Assembly: GCA_021234155.1 (NCBI GenBank)
Contig: JAJEKV010000397.1
Span: 62,001 to 126,000 of the forward strand
Length of the DNA stretch: 64,000 bases
Reading direction: 5' to 3'
DNA from: Isoetes taiwanensis
Lineage: Eukaryota; Streptophyta; Lycopodiopsida; Isoetales; Isoetaceae
Made by a program: the position numbers and the translations under genes. Every line of letters starts with the position of its first letter. The stretch's first letter is position 1. Shown in pieces: positions 44,807 through 56,755 of the stretch. The notes under the pieces are model-generated. The model did no database searches, had not been told where the DNA came from, and saw only the letters and a list, made by a program, of their open reading frames with translations.

Positions 44807-47680
44807 TCAAGGTGGCATTATCCTCCCAATGGGAGCTGCCGTCACGACAAATCGGGGGATCCCACCGGGAGATCCAATGAGAAGATCAGAGGTGAGTCGA
44901 CCTGGGCGTGGCCATCCATGACCTTCGTCCAAAGGGAAGATGCGGTCGGAAGAGAGGAACCGGGTAAAGTGGGAGGGACTCCCTAAGGAAGCATAGGGAG
45001 AGGGAAGCATGCGTGTGCATGGGTTGCGAGCCATGTCCCTGAATTCTCGAACAAGATTTCGATCAAAACCACGACACCAATGGTCCCACTCAAGTAGAGA
45101 GTAATTGATAGACAAGAGGATTTACCCAACCCGTTGGGATGGTCTTGCTTTCGAGAAGGCCAATGTGAGTTGATTGTAGCCTCCCAAGCGCTGCATATAA
45201 ATTTGGGCGAACTCAAGATCGTCGGGATCGCTAAATTTTTGTTTAATGTTCCAATGTTTCAGCTGCCCGCGGAGAGGTAAGTCTTGAGCAAGTTGAGCAT
45301 GTACTCGTTCAAAAAGTCCGAGGCTGGCGGGATCCTTGAAATATGGGTTGGTTTGTGATAACAACCAAGCAGCATTGGAGTTGCTTGCGAAAAACACAAT
45401 GGGCCTCATCTCGAATTTATCATGGAGATCCGCCGGGGTAGAAGTCATGAAAAACATAAGCCATTGGCTGAACAACACGGAAAATGACCAAGTCGGGGTC
45501 TTGAAATTGAGCTGATCAAAGGCGAAGAGTGCACAAAATAAACCCTTGTCTTCTAAAAAGATCCGCCAGATCCGAAGGAAATCCGCACTTTTTGAGTGGT
45601 CATTGATGAACATTGCCATTGGCCGCGTACCACTTCAAAAGGAAAAGGTGCCGTCGGGTCACCACATAGTCAAGATTTGGAAGGAGTAGAGGCGTCCGCG
45701 GGGATGTTGGTAGCAATGTCGATATATCCCTCCTGTTTTGTTTTGGGCTTCTTCAGCCAGATTGAACTGCTTGCTGGAGCTGATGTTCAAGGTCACGGAT
45801 CCGATTCTCCTTTTCTAACAAAAAGCGGGACTGATCATGGACCCGTTTAATAGGGAAGCGTGGCATGTGAAGAGGATTGCCCGGAGTAATGAGAGACGGC
45901 GTGGCAATCTCGGCGTCATCGATGACCTTCTGTTTGAGCCTCAAAGCTGAGCACGGAGGGACGTTAAGCTGATTGGTCGGCGGAAATCCGAGCTTCAGGG
46001 GGGAGGTGAGTCGGCGTCCACGCCTCGGTAAGGTCATGAACTTGAGTCGCGGTACTTGTGAGAAAGCTCAGGTGTACAAGGTGTCTAGCTTAGCAATGTC
46101 TTTCTCCTTGTCACCCGGGGAGGGTGTCTTTTGTCTTGTTTTTGCTCCAACAAGTCCTGAATTGTGGTTTGGAGCTGAGCACGGTTGATCTTCGCGGTGC
46201 TGGTCTGATCTGAGCATTTTGAGATCTACACGGGCCGTAATATAGAGCAGCGTGCTTTTCTTGAAGTTTGGCCTCAGATTTTGAATTTGTGCGTTGGCGG
46301 CTTGAAGGTCTCGGTGAACTGCATCCGAAGCCTCGGGGACACCTGAACACCATTCATGAGAGCGTCCCGTGATGCTTAATAGCTGCAGAGGCGGCGGCTT
46401 GAACATCCTCTTTTGGAATTGGTATAGAAGTTTGGCGAGGATTTGGAGGTGTCGGGCCCATTCTTTGCCTTTGTGCGAGATTGTTGGGAGACATGACGGG
46501 GAAGTGGAAGCATTAGCCGATTGGAGGAAGAAGGAGGCGGTGACATCGTGGTCCGGTTTTGAACATGACCAGGGAAGTCTGGCGTGAAGGTACGGCTTGT
46601 TTGTTTTGACGCCGGGAATGCGGGGAGAGCTGGCGAGTGGAGGCATGAGAAGTGGAAGGGCTCTCGGGAGGCGGGGAAGATAATGCCGGATGAGTACCTG
46701 AAGATGGCCACCCACCGAGGGCTTCAAAGGCGAGGGAGGGGCAGCCCGAATGCGGTCGACTTCAAGAAGGCGGTAGAACAACATCACAATGGCCAATCAA
46801 TATGGAGATTGGGCCGGATGGCGTTGATGACCATATTATAGAACGGCTTATTGATATGGGTGTTCTTAATGGAATACCAAGCAATTTGCGCCTACGAAAC
46901 TTCACAAAAGTGTCATGTGACTTGGCAATATTTGTGAAGGCGTCTTTGGTTGGCTTGATAGCGGGAGCACCCGAACCGAAAGTGGCGATCCATGTATCGT
47001 GGCAAAAGCCCAAGATCTGAAGGTTTTTGCAAAGGAATGCGGAATACCTCAGAAATCAAAGGGCTGAGGTAAAATTGTAGTGCCATCGACCACCGTAGCA
47101 AGTTCTTCGGGCTGTTGGCGATGTGGCGATGAAGCTGTTTCAATTATAGGATTTGGGGCGGGAGCTCCATTTCGCGGAATTCAGTAAAAGCACGGTGTTC
47201 GCTACTTCCGATTTCGGACCAACAAGGGCCTCTTGAAAGGTGGGCGTCGAGAAAGACACAGACTTCGAAAAGAGCATCCCATCCTTAGGCGAAGCTTGAA
47301 GTGTAGGAAATTTGGGTGCGACCATGGTGAAGAGCGTCGAACGAAGAAGCTGCCGGAGAAGGCGGAGAGCGAGCGAAAGCGAAGCTATGGATAGGCGAAA
47401 AGGTTTTAGGGCGGCGCAAGTGTGGTAGAAGGGGCATGATGAGGGCGAACCGGCAACCGTTGATGATGCAGTGGCGGCATTGAGGATGCTAAGGAGGCGA
47501 TTGAAAGGCAAAATTTTGGCTAAGTCCCCAAGCGGTAAAAGGAGGAAGCAAGGCGGTGGAGATGAGATGTGAGAGAATGATCGGATGTGGCGGTTTTGGC
47601 GAAAGGGCCGCATTAATGTTCGACGGGCGTGAAAAGAAAGAATGTCATTTAATTTGGCAACTTCGAAGTGGGATATCATT
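44807..47680 (-). pseudogene. Extra coding region between integrase and 3' LTR, unrecognised
   Basis: Several sense-strand frames line up: 47679-47140 (with VAPKFPTLQASPKDGMLFSK), 47013-46762 (GFCHDTWIATFGSGAPAIKP, AKSHDTFVKFRRRKLLGIPL), 46796-46068 (Ser/Pro-rich, then a short helical AANAQIQNLRPNFKK), 46037-45753 (EKENRIRDLEHQLQQAVQ, coiled-coil-like), 45619-45122 and, after one in-frame stop, 45115-44807. 45619-45122 is the best kept (WRIFLEDKGLFCALFAFDQL, FTASNSNAAW-like and GLFERVHAQLAQDLPLRGQL). No signal peptide or clear membrane span is seen, so an envelope role is not supported. Extra ORFs in this place are known in Tat/Athila elements, mostly of unknown function. Confidence 0.5.
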
Positions 47681-48331
47681 AAAAGCGAAGGTGTTAGAAA
47701 GTATCACGGCTAGATATGCGGCGGGAGAAAAAGATTCCCCATTTAGAAACTGACCTTGCATTGCAAAACACGTTGGCGAATTATGTCCGATTGGTCCACG
47801 TCGGCCGGAAGGTCCTCGGTTGGCTATATAAGGCCGAGGGTTAAGCCGGAGACACGATGGCGGCTTCGGTATGTCTGGCTGTTGGACTTCACGACAAGTG
47901 CACCATGCCGTCTAATTTGCTGGTGGATAACTTTGCAAGATGAATTTGCGCTTGGACCTCTGGCGGTGCCACAACCAGTGGCATTGCCATGGATGGGTGG
48001 TGTGCCGGGATGGCTGAGCATCCCGATCCCCTTACTAACGGGATGGAGGTGGTGATTCACCTTATTTGACCCCGACTGAGCACAAGCGGTACCATATCCT
48101 GCGTATCACCTCTGCTCCAAACCCGAGGAGTAGGGTTTTTCTCCCTTAGGATTTAGTAGATAGGACTCTCGGCCCGTTTTTTTGTAAATAGGGCTGCGCC
48201 CATAGCGGAAAATAGATGGGCTCTGCTCACATTTTGTAAAAATTTCACCTCTTATAATATAAATATCTTGGCTTGTTAGTCACTATCTTTGTTGTGTTGC
48301 GTATGCGGAACAGCATCACGGTGGATGATTG
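47681..48331. other. Spacer between integrase and the extra coding region
   Basis: No clear gene. A plus-strand TATA-like GGCTATATAAGGCC lies at about 47822-47835, antisense to the element. On the minus strand an AT-rich TATTTATATTATAAGAG (about 48255-48272) lies upstream of the extra frames and could be an internal promoter. Confidence 0.3.
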
Positions 48332-49505
48332 TCACTTTACATTTGTATGAAATTGTTTGAGGCGAAAGCCATTAACTAGTGTAGGTAATGGGGTGCCATC
48401 TAATTCGGCCAGCTTGAAAACGCTGGGTTGCACTACTTGAACAATTTGATAAGGACCAAGCCATGAAACTTTAACTTGCGGGAAAATTTTGTAGCGGGAA
48501 TCATAAAGAAGAACCAAATCTCCTTCTTTGAATGTTTTTGTCTTAAGTCGTTTGTCATGCAATGATTTACGCAAGCATTGGCCATGAAGAAAACGAATGT
48601 AAGCATCACGCCCGAAGTTCATCCAACTGTTCAATTGATAAACCCTTTCCTTGAGTGCGGCCCGGATGGATTATGGGCTGTAGCAAGTTGAAAACGGAGA
48701 GTTGGAAGAATGTATTCAAAAGGCATAGAGAGCTTCTTGACCATAAACCCGGTTTGAAAGGAGTGTGACCGATTAGCTATTTTGAAACTAGTGTTGTAAG
48801 CCCAAAGAGCGGTAGGGCAACTTTTCACGCCAATGCACATGTGAAGCGTCACAAATTTTCTTGAGAGCTGTGATGAGTGTTTGTTGGTACTTTCAGCCAA
48901 GCCATTTCCTTGAGGATAATAGGGTGTACTCTTCGGTGTTGGATGTGAAGATAATCCGTCACGCTCCTTAATGGTATGGTTGACAAAATGCGCCCACGAT
49001 CACTAACAAGTTCGAGGGGACAACCAAAAGCAGCGTGATGATGTGCGTGTAGAGAACCTTGGCTGTCTTTGGCAAAGCGGTGTTGTCGGGAAGTGCACAA
49101 GCTTCCGCCCATTTGGTAGCATAATCCGTGATGACGAGAATATAGCGGTACGCGGTGTGTGCAGCGCCCGGTGGGTCCATGGGCCCCACAAAAATCCATA
49201 CCCCATTTGCTGAAGGGATGTGGCGTGGCGGCCGGCGTCAATGGAAGAGCCGCGGGCGTGGGTTTCCCACACGCGGTGCGGAGGCGTCATACGTCGGCGA
49301 GCATAAAGCGTGGGCATCTTTGAAGGCGTGGGCGGAAGTATCATGCCAAAGGAATTTTTGCGTGCGTGGCGTCGGCACTAAAATGACCACCACCGCTTCC
49401 ATCGTGGGCTTGTCGAACGATATCGGGCACCTCGTGAGGGAGGACACAACGGCGAGCACCATGTCTTTGCCTCGTTTGTACAAATGGCCTGCAACCATGG
49501 TATAG
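48332..49505 (-). pseudogene. Integrase of the second gypsy element
   Basis: Minus-strand frames carry FSKWGMDFCGAHGPTG (first catalytic Asp, near 49220), YRYILVITDYATKWAEACAL, PLELVSDRGRIL (second Asp, near 49010) and GLAESTNKHSSQLSRKFVTL (Glu, near 48895). ALWAYNTSFKIANRSHSFQT follows. The last frame (48634-48332) is a GPY/F module: LVLLYDSRYKIFPQVKVSWL, then GPYQIVQVVQPSVFKL. Four or more frame changes are present. No chromodomain follows. Confidence 0.8.
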
Positions 49506-49683
49506 TCACGAACCTCTCCGGAGAAACCGGTGGACGGGGCGAAGCTTTTACGAGAGAGGCGCCGGACGGGGCGGAGGAAGAGCACGGTGAGAAGATATTG
49601 CTGAAAGTTGTGAAACCAATGGGCGTGGCCATGACCAGGAACAATTGGCGTATGGAAAGGCGTCGAAACACCCGTGGGGCGGA

Positions 49684-51112
49684 TCATCCGCAGGTGGATG
49701 CGTGAAAGATAATCAGGCACCACATGAGACTTACTGCCTTATGAACAATTTTGAAGGGGCGAATTCTTTGGGAAAAGAAGGACCCAACGAGCAATTCTAC
49801 CATTGAAGTGGCTTTGTTGATCAAATAAAGAAGAGTTTGATGATCAACAAAGAACTTGATCGCTACCCAACAAATAATGTCTGAAGCGTTGAACCACGGA
49901 AAACTAAACCCAAAGCTTCGCCCGGTATGCAGTAATTGCTTTCGGCGGATTGAGTTTTCGGCTGGCATAGCGGATTGGTTTTATCCGTGGTTTCATCATA
50001 GGCACGAGAGAGAACAACACCAATTGCAAAGAAAGAGACGTCAACATGGACATGAAAGGGCTTGTCCCATTGAGGAGGAACAAACCGGGGCTGTGTGGGT
50101 AAATGGCTTCAACTGAAAAGCGGCTTCCGGGGAATTCCAAGCCCAAGTGGATTCATCACCCGTCGCGCCTATAGCTGCAAGTCCAGGAATGAAGGTGGAA
50201 TAGTAATTTACCTTACCGAGGGAAAGAGCGTGTCTCTTTGATATTTGGCCGGATTGCTTGAGCCGTTGATTACACAACCGATTTTAGCGGGATCCGTGGT
50301 GATGCCTTCTTCTGCGACCACATGACCTATGAGAACACCAGGGTGACCTTGAGAAGGTGCACTTCTCGTGATTGAGACTAATGCCGATTCATCACATTTT
50401 TGAAAAACAAGCTCCAATTTGTCCAAGTGATCATCCATGGAGTCAGAGGGCAGAAAAATCATCTTGGAAGATCTGAAGAAAAGGTTTGTCCTTCATAAAG
50501 TCTTGAAAAAGCGGAGAGCATGATGCTGTTGAAAGGTTGAAGGAGAGTTTGACAAACCAAAAGGGACCACCTTGTAGGGAAAAGTGCTTACCTGTGGTGG
50601 TGAAGGTAGTTTTGAGTTGATCTTCTTGCTTGATAGAAATTTGATTGTACCCGGAAAAACCATCCATGAAAGAGTACATCTCATGACCGGCAACTTCTTC
50701 AAGAACCCCGCGAAGGGAAGCGGAAAGTGATCACGCCCGCGTGGCTTGATTGAGTTTTCGTAATCCACGCGAAACGCGGATCTTACCATTGTGTTTGAGA
50801 GCTATGACGATTGGGCTCACCCAATTGAATGTTTGACCTCATAAATCGGGGCCAGCAGCCAAGAGTTTGTCAATTTCAGCCTTGACTCGGTCCGCGGTAA
50901 TTTGGGTTGAGCACATCTTGTCGTTGCTAGATGGGTCTTGCATCATCAGATTTGGTAGGAATGGTGAGTTCCCTCAATTCTTTTTGATACCTCGAAGGTC
51001 TTTGTAGCTCCAAGCAAAAATATGTTTGAATTTCTTGAGCCGTCCGGTAGTAGCGTGCTTTATAGGTCGGTGGAAGTTTAGCGGCTAAGCCGGACTGGTT
51101 GATTGTTTCCAA
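49684..51112 (-). pseudogene. Reverse transcriptase and RNase H of the second gypsy element
   Basis: RT blocks: KIRVSR-type start near 50780, YSFMDGFSGYNQISIKQEDQ (50675-50615), VPFGLSNSPSTFQQHHALRF, FLQIFQDDFSAL with the catalytic DD (50475-50443), DDHLDKLELVFQKC (50430-50390) and EEGITTDPAKIGCVING (50310-50265). RNase H: RIKPIRYASRKLNPPKAITA (49990-49920) and FVDHQTLLYLINKATS (49860-49800). The blocks are in order but in several frames. Confidence 0.8.
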
Positions 51113-51705
51113 TGTCCACGATTTCCCTTACGGAGTTTGAATGTGAGGAACAACCTCCGTGTCCGAGCGTGATGGCGGGGAGGCTGAAGCATGGCGGAGG
51201 AGGAAGGCGGCGTTTTCGCGAAGAAAAGAGGCTGCTGCGTCATCAAGCAAGGGGTTGCTTCATGAGGGCATGAACATCAACCGCCTCTCGAGGAAGGAAG
51301 TGAATCAGAAAAATGATCAAGGCGTTGAATGCGATTGGGAAGCCAGGTAAGGGTCCAAGAGAGCGCCCACGACTGGTCCCATCGAAGGCGTCATGTCCCT
51401 GGGGATCGAAGTATACCTGGGGTAAGAGGAGAGAGGTAGACCCGTTGGAGGAGCTTGAACATGATAAATATTTTGGGCTTCTTGATCGAGTCAAGTCAGC
51501 GGAGATGGAAGGTTCAGCATTCGGCGTAGATCAATTGGCGGTTCGGATCCATTGGGCATGGATGGCCGCCGGTGATAACAAGTTGGTCCGTGGCCCAAGA
51601 ATGAATACTCTTAGCCTGGCGGATAAAAGGTCAGCCCAACCGGCATTTCATAATCACAGTGATCTTCTCCTCTTTCAAACACCAAATTCAAGGGGAATTT
51701 GGAGA

Positions 51706-52241
51706 TCACCAATGCGCGATGTGGAGAAGAGGAGTGGCCTTTGAGGGCGTGATATAGCCATTTGCCAATTTGATGTCATAAGGCGCGGTATAATTGTTTA
51801 ATGCCCAATTGCTTCCTCGGTTTATCAGTAATGAGATTGACGGCACTACCACCATCAATTTGGACATGATTGATATGTTGATTGCCCAAGTGGCATGCAA
51901 GCGGTGTTGAAGTCGCAACAGCTCAACCGAGAACCGTGGGAAGAGGTAAGCGATCTTTGAGAGCCGGATGAGTTTCAAAATAGTGGCCGTGCTCAAAGGA
52001 ATCTTGATCTTTGCAAGTTCTTCCCGAAGTTCCAAGGGAACATGTGAAAAGGGGTCCGCATGGTCCAATGGAGCCGGGATTTGTGGTAAAAAGCGTAAAC
52101 TTCTTTGAGAAGCTCCTCGACCTCGCCAGGCAATATTTGGATATGGCCGAGAGTGCGGTGGTGGATGATTCGGTGCTTCGACGCCGCTGAGCTCGTGGTG
52201 GCATGAACATTTGCCGGTGTTCGACCTTCCGCATCCCGCAT
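51706..52241 (-). pseudogene. Aspartic protease region of the second gypsy element
   Basis: IDGGSAVNLITD is read on the minus strand near 51868-51830, followed in the next frame by YDIKLANGYITPSKATPLL (about 51790-51725). This is the retropepsin active-site region with D-G-G in place of the usual D-S/T-G. The part upstream (ADPFSHVPLELREELAKIKI, 52060-52000) is the gag-protease linker. Confidence 0.55.
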
Positions 52242-52260
52242 GAGTTGAGAATACTTTGTC

Positions 52261-54090
52261 TCACTTTAGGCATGGCGTGAGGCATAAGTTTGTCAAGATC
52301 GGAGTGCGAAGTGAACTTTTATCATCGTCATGAGGGGCGGGTTCCAAAGAAAAAGCGGGTTGCGTGTCATGAGGAATGATGGTCAAAGGGCGTGAAGCCC
52401 GTGTGTGTGCTGAGACAAGACGCCAACCCAATTGGACTGTTGTTGGGACAGGGAGGGTTGAGAGCCCGATAAATCTCCCCCCGAGCTTGTTGATCCATGG
52501 ATTGAAGTAGACGCGACTTCGAGGGCGCCGTTGTTGAGGCGTCGGTGAGGCTTTCTCAAAACAGACGAGGGCCCCGTTTCCGCTGGCCACCCAGAGTTGA
52601 TAAGCCGCGAGAGGCGGACAGGCTGGTTGATTGGAACCCGGAAGTTGAACTTGAACTTGAGGCGCTTGAGGACACGCCAAGTGGTGGTGTGACCCCATTC
52701 ATGACAATGGTAACATTGAGCTTTGAAGGATCAAAGGAGGACGGTTGCCTTGTCCCCGTGGTCTGCCGAGATTAAGCCTTTGTTGTTGATACCGCATTTC
52801 GGTTTGAGTTGGATATTGCCGAGGCTGATATGACGGCCATTTGTTGAGGTGGATATGGCTGAGAGGACCGATATGACTCTTTGTTGTTGAGGGGTGGTCC
52901 GACTTGATAGACCATTTTATTGCGAAAAGGTGTAGGATGGGAACGAAAGTGCATTCTTCCGTGGCGTGATTGCACATATTGCATCTTTTACAATGAGGAG
53001 GTCCATTGGAGGAGTTGTATTCATTTTTCGGGATGACCTTGATATTTACAAATAGTGCACGGATGTGAGCGTTGTGGATTGGTTTTCTTGAGGCTGAAGC
53101 GAGTTCGGGAAACCATGGGGGTATGAAAGGGAGTTCCCGCAGAGCAACACCCCTAGAAGAAACATTGACCGAGTGATTGACCAGTTCAATGGCCTCCTCC
53201 AGAGACTTGGGACGCAGTATTCTGTCATGAGTCGAATGGCGGGGAGGAAGGCCCCGGCAAAACCCAGACAAGGATCTGGCTTTGCGTGGGGTACTCACGG
53301 AGTTTACCGGACGAGAATGTGAAGACGGTCCGCAAAATCCCGGGCGGACTCCGTGGGCTCTTGTTGAAGATCATTGAGTTGCTTGAGGAGTAATTGATCA
53401 TCGTCCGTGGTGCCATAATGAGACAGAAAGGCAGTTTTCATTTCTTGCCAACTTTGTTTCCAGTGACTCTTATTGGCCATTAACCACTGATGAGGGGCGC
53501 CCTGGCGTGGTTTAAAAAGATATGAAATTTAAGTTGGGGCTGTGCATGACCATTTGAATGGCCAAGGCTTCAAATTCCTCCATGTGGGCGAAGCACTTCG
53601 ATCCGGAGGTTTGCCTTTAGGGTTGCCAAAAGTGGGATAAGTCAGCTTCAAATTATGAGTGGGAGATGAAGGCGGAACTTGAGCATAGACAGGTGGATTT
53701 GGTTGAGGATATGCAGAAGCATAGAGAGGTGGAACCGCACGAGACCGAAAGTGCAAGGTGGTGGGGCTGAAAAATCCGGTGGTCCATAAAAAGTAGCATC
53801 CGGTGGGGAAGGGCCTTGAGAGCCATCCTCATTGGGCTTGAGATCAGTGGTTTGATAAACAGGAAGCGTCTTTGAAAAGATGGAGAAGTTGGAATGCCAT
53901 GAACATAGGAAGGGCCAAAGGTGACATGATGGTAGCCCATTCCAGCAGGAGGAGAAGATGGTTGGGACGGCTGAGGGGTGTGACCTGAAGGGATATTTAT
54001 GTAGGTGCTGTCAGGAGTCTGAAAATAATGAGGCGTGGGCTGAACAGGGGTATGTTGTGGAGATTGCGGTTGTGAGCAATGGCGACACAT
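52261..54090 (-). pseudogene. gag: Gag of the second gypsy element with zinc knuckle
   Basis: 54090-53529 is Pro/Gln/Ser-rich (TPVQPTPHYFQTPDSTYINI). The gag core around 53500-53220 includes QEMKTAFLSHYGT-type sequence and DQLLLKQLNDLQQEPTE. 53298-52699 reads SLEEAIELVNHSVNVSSRGV and carries the zinc knuckle CKRCNMCNHATEEC (C-x2-C-x4-H-x4-C, about 53000-52958). Frames shift at about 53530 and 53300. Confidence 0.65.
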
Positions 54091-54359
54091 GTGGGGAGAC
54101 CCCGGTCGAGAATGAGCACGAGGGGTGGAGGTGCCAACCGAGCTCGAGGGCGGACACGACCTCCCTCAATGTCATAAGCGGTGTCATACATATCCCGAAC
54201 AGCCAAGCGTCATTGATGGCGCCCGGTGACGCCGTTTGGCAAAAGAAGTTCTTCAGGAGTGAAACCTCGGCGCATATGAGGGAAGGAAAAGAAAGATCGA
54301 ACCCCGCAGCGGCGGTGTTTGGGGTGCAGGTTGAAGGGAACTCCTACAAGACAGCCCTC

Positions 54360-54893
54360 TGTGAGGACCCTTGGATCTAACAGAGAATCCGGGGAGCTAT
54401 GTCACGGCGGATTTGCAAGAAAAACAAAGGGAAGGGAAAAGAAAACAAAAGAGGACAATGAGATCACAATAATAAGCTTCCTTGATGTCAATGAAGATAC
54501 ATGAGCTCGAATCGAGAGAAAACTGAAATGAGACAAGACTCAAAACTCATCTAAAACTCATGTGCTAGCTCTACTCATATATATAGTACAATGGCCTTTG
54601 GCCCAATATAGACACTCGACCGATTTGGTCCTGACTCGAAGTAGGCCTGATTTGCGGGAATCGGGCGGTGCCTCTTGAAAAGCCTGAAATCGGCCGACGC
54701 TGACGCTGGCGGTGACGGGCCGTCACTTGTCCAGCGCCGCCTCTTGTTGACGCCGGGCATGGTCTTTTGTCTGCGTAGTACGCTTGGTCTTCATCGAGCC
54801 TTTGACGATTGACGCTTTGGTTGTGGATCCTTGGCCTTGACTTGGTCCGTCGTATGCATGAATAGTCACATACCCGAGGCAACAGGACTAACA
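54360..54893 (-). repeat. 5' LTR of the second gypsy element
   Basis: 534 bases, same ends as the left LTR, with many small deletions and substitutions against it in the GC-rich third (about 54610-54880). Directly inside lies CTACAAGACAGCCCTC; it does not match the common plant primer tRNAs, so the primer site is not identified. Confidence 0.88.
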
Positions 54894-56755
54894 GTGGTAA
54901 CCAACAGTGCAGATCATGTTCCTTTGCCAGCATGTAATCCACCACACTGGAGCCGCCCCCTTGGTTCTCCTGTCTACAAGTGCAGCGGCTAGAAGCCCGC
55001 CATTGTGCCAACCCATTACAAATAACTAGGTCAAAGATACTACCCAGCAACAACAACTACTTGCCATCGCATGAAATATGGTTGTCATCTGATATCCTTG
55101 GCCAAGCCACCTATGCGGGGTTCAGTTGCAAGACGTCTTCTGCCCGGGACCTGCTCAGCTCCTGTGCGTGCATTAAAGCCTCCAAGCAGCATGACCTTGC
55201 CTAACTGTTTGTGCTACTGTATGTCATCATATAGATCGACGTAGGGCTCCAATCTATCCACACCTGAATGAATGTTATAGAAGTTGCTCTCTGCATGTGG
55301 AAAGTAGCATGCTGCTACAAAGAGGATGCTGCCACTGTCATGCTGCATGTGCACGCATAAGTAACGATTGTACCTATCTGTGTTGTGCAGCGAGACTGAC
55401 TCCATCAAGGTTGCACGATAGTAGCATGCGACTTCCCCATGCCCCCACTTACTCAAGGCTTTTCGTTGAAACAGAAATGTAGATAGCCCGAGAAGTCCAC
55501 GCACTCATTGCCCTGCATGTTCCCATGTTTCCATGAGGAAAATGAGATCCATATCGGGTCCAATAGAGTTGAGACTCTCCCTTTCTCCCAAGGGAAGCCC
55601 CTAACAGTTCCAAGATATTATACTGGAGGCACAATTCCTAGTCCTTGGCATTTGATGTAGATGCATGATAATCTCTGCCGGCTGCAGGGGAAGCAATGTG
55701 TGGTGCCTAGCGAAGTTCTTTGGGACAGTTTGGCGCAAGGAGTAGGAGGAGGTGCGGCAGGGGGGTGGCGGGGAGCTTGTGGCAAATGCCGTGGTGGCAG
55801 CAGTAGGAGTGGCAGCAGGAGGGGCAGCTCCTCCAGTGGTAGGAAAAGGGCCTTTGGGTGTTGCAGCAGCTTGATGCATTGCATCTGTGACCTCAGCAGG
55901 CCTAAAAATGCGAAGGCTTGCCTCGGACCAGTCTGCGGCACCTCGCCCCTTCCCCCTTCCCAAATGGCGGATGTACCTAACTTGAGCCAACTCTTGCCGG
56001 CAGGACTCTGTTGCATTGGAATAAGATCCTGGTCAATGTACAGAGTGGTCCCCTTCAATTGCCTACTCTGACGCAAAATTGCCTTACGCACTCGTGTGTC
56101 TACAACCGTGAACGTGATAACGAGTAGGCGATATGTGCGTTGAGCCCCAAGGCGCTTGCTTGGAAAAACTTGGACCTTAGCTTTGAAATGCCATGCGAGA
56201 TAGGATCGATCCTCGAGGTGCTTGGTGAGATCCTCTCCTGCTTCCTCTGAGAGTCCACACACCACCATATTGTGGCGTCGCTGCTGTGTTCTTGCTGCTC
56301 ACTGAGTCGCGGGGCAACATTGGCTGTTCCAACAGGTAATGACTGTTGCCTGGGGTGTGTGGGCTGTTCATAGCAAGGGGGATGTGGTGTTCGAGATTGA
56401 GCAGGTGTTGTCTGTCTCTCTGGTTGGCGCCTTGGGGGCTGCTGGGCATGTGGGCTTGTCTTGCCCCGTACTCCATCCTTTGCTGCCTGAAGTGGAGAGC
56501 CTAGCTCCTGTTGAAATTTCTGCTGTCTGAACAACTCATTCGTGCATTGCCGCAACTGTTCATGGGCCTCGGCATGGAGGCCCTTGTCCTGCTGGGCAAT
56601 GGTTGCTCGGGCTCCTATATCTCCTGATCGTGTATCTCAACCCTACTCTGTAGGGTTCTCAGCTCTGTCTAGCTCGCTTCGAAGGTGGCCCAGATGCTCG
56701 ACATTGTGGTGGCAGCCCCCTCAGCTTCTGACTAGAGGCAAGAGATGGTTGCCAT
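54894..56755 (-). mobile_element. Second LINE (-), 5' half: ORF1 and start of endonuclease
   Basis: ORF1 starts at 56755 (MATISCL) and, with shifts, reads AATTMSSIWATFEASQTELR, TNELFRQQKFQQELGSPLQA (56530-56480), a Gln/Pro-rich linker, then 56268-55618: MVVCGLSEEAGEDLTKHLED, KAKVQVFPSKRLGAQRTYRL, TTLYIDQDLIPMQQSPAG, the RNA-binding-like part of L1-type ORF1. Endonuclease blocks follow: LYWTRYGSHFPHGN, YLCVHMQHDSGSILFVAACY (about 55370-55300), KVMLLGGFNARTGAEQV (about 55195-55150, the GDFNA box with Gly for Asp) and SVVDYMLAKEHDLHCWL (54960-54905). The rest lies at 43777-41190. Confidence 0.75.

Larger units (their letters stand above)
43778..54893 (-). mobile_element. Ty3/gypsy retrotransposon without chromodomain, 11.1 kb, with extra 3' coding region
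   Basis: LTRs at 43778-44318 and 54360-54893 both begin TGTGAGGACCCTTGGATC and end GGACTAACA on the plus strand; the element reads on the minus strand. Order from the right: 5' LTR, gag, protease, RT, RNase H, integrase (ends 48332), about 3.3 kb of extra sense-strand frames, 3' LTR. Integrase ends in a GPY/F module with no chromodomain, and RT has a DGFSGYNQI / FQDDFS set, which fits Tat/Athila-like lineages. No clean target duplication is seen. It interrupts the second LINE. The LTRs differ by many short indels, so it is not recent. Confidence 0.9.

Noticed and set aside
44807-47680. Envelope-like gene of the gypsy element
   Set aside because: No signal peptide, membrane span or cleavage site is visible in the extra frames.
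43773-54898. 5-bp target duplication of the second gypsy element
   Set aside because: The flanking bases are CCCTC on the left and GTGGT on the right, and do not match.
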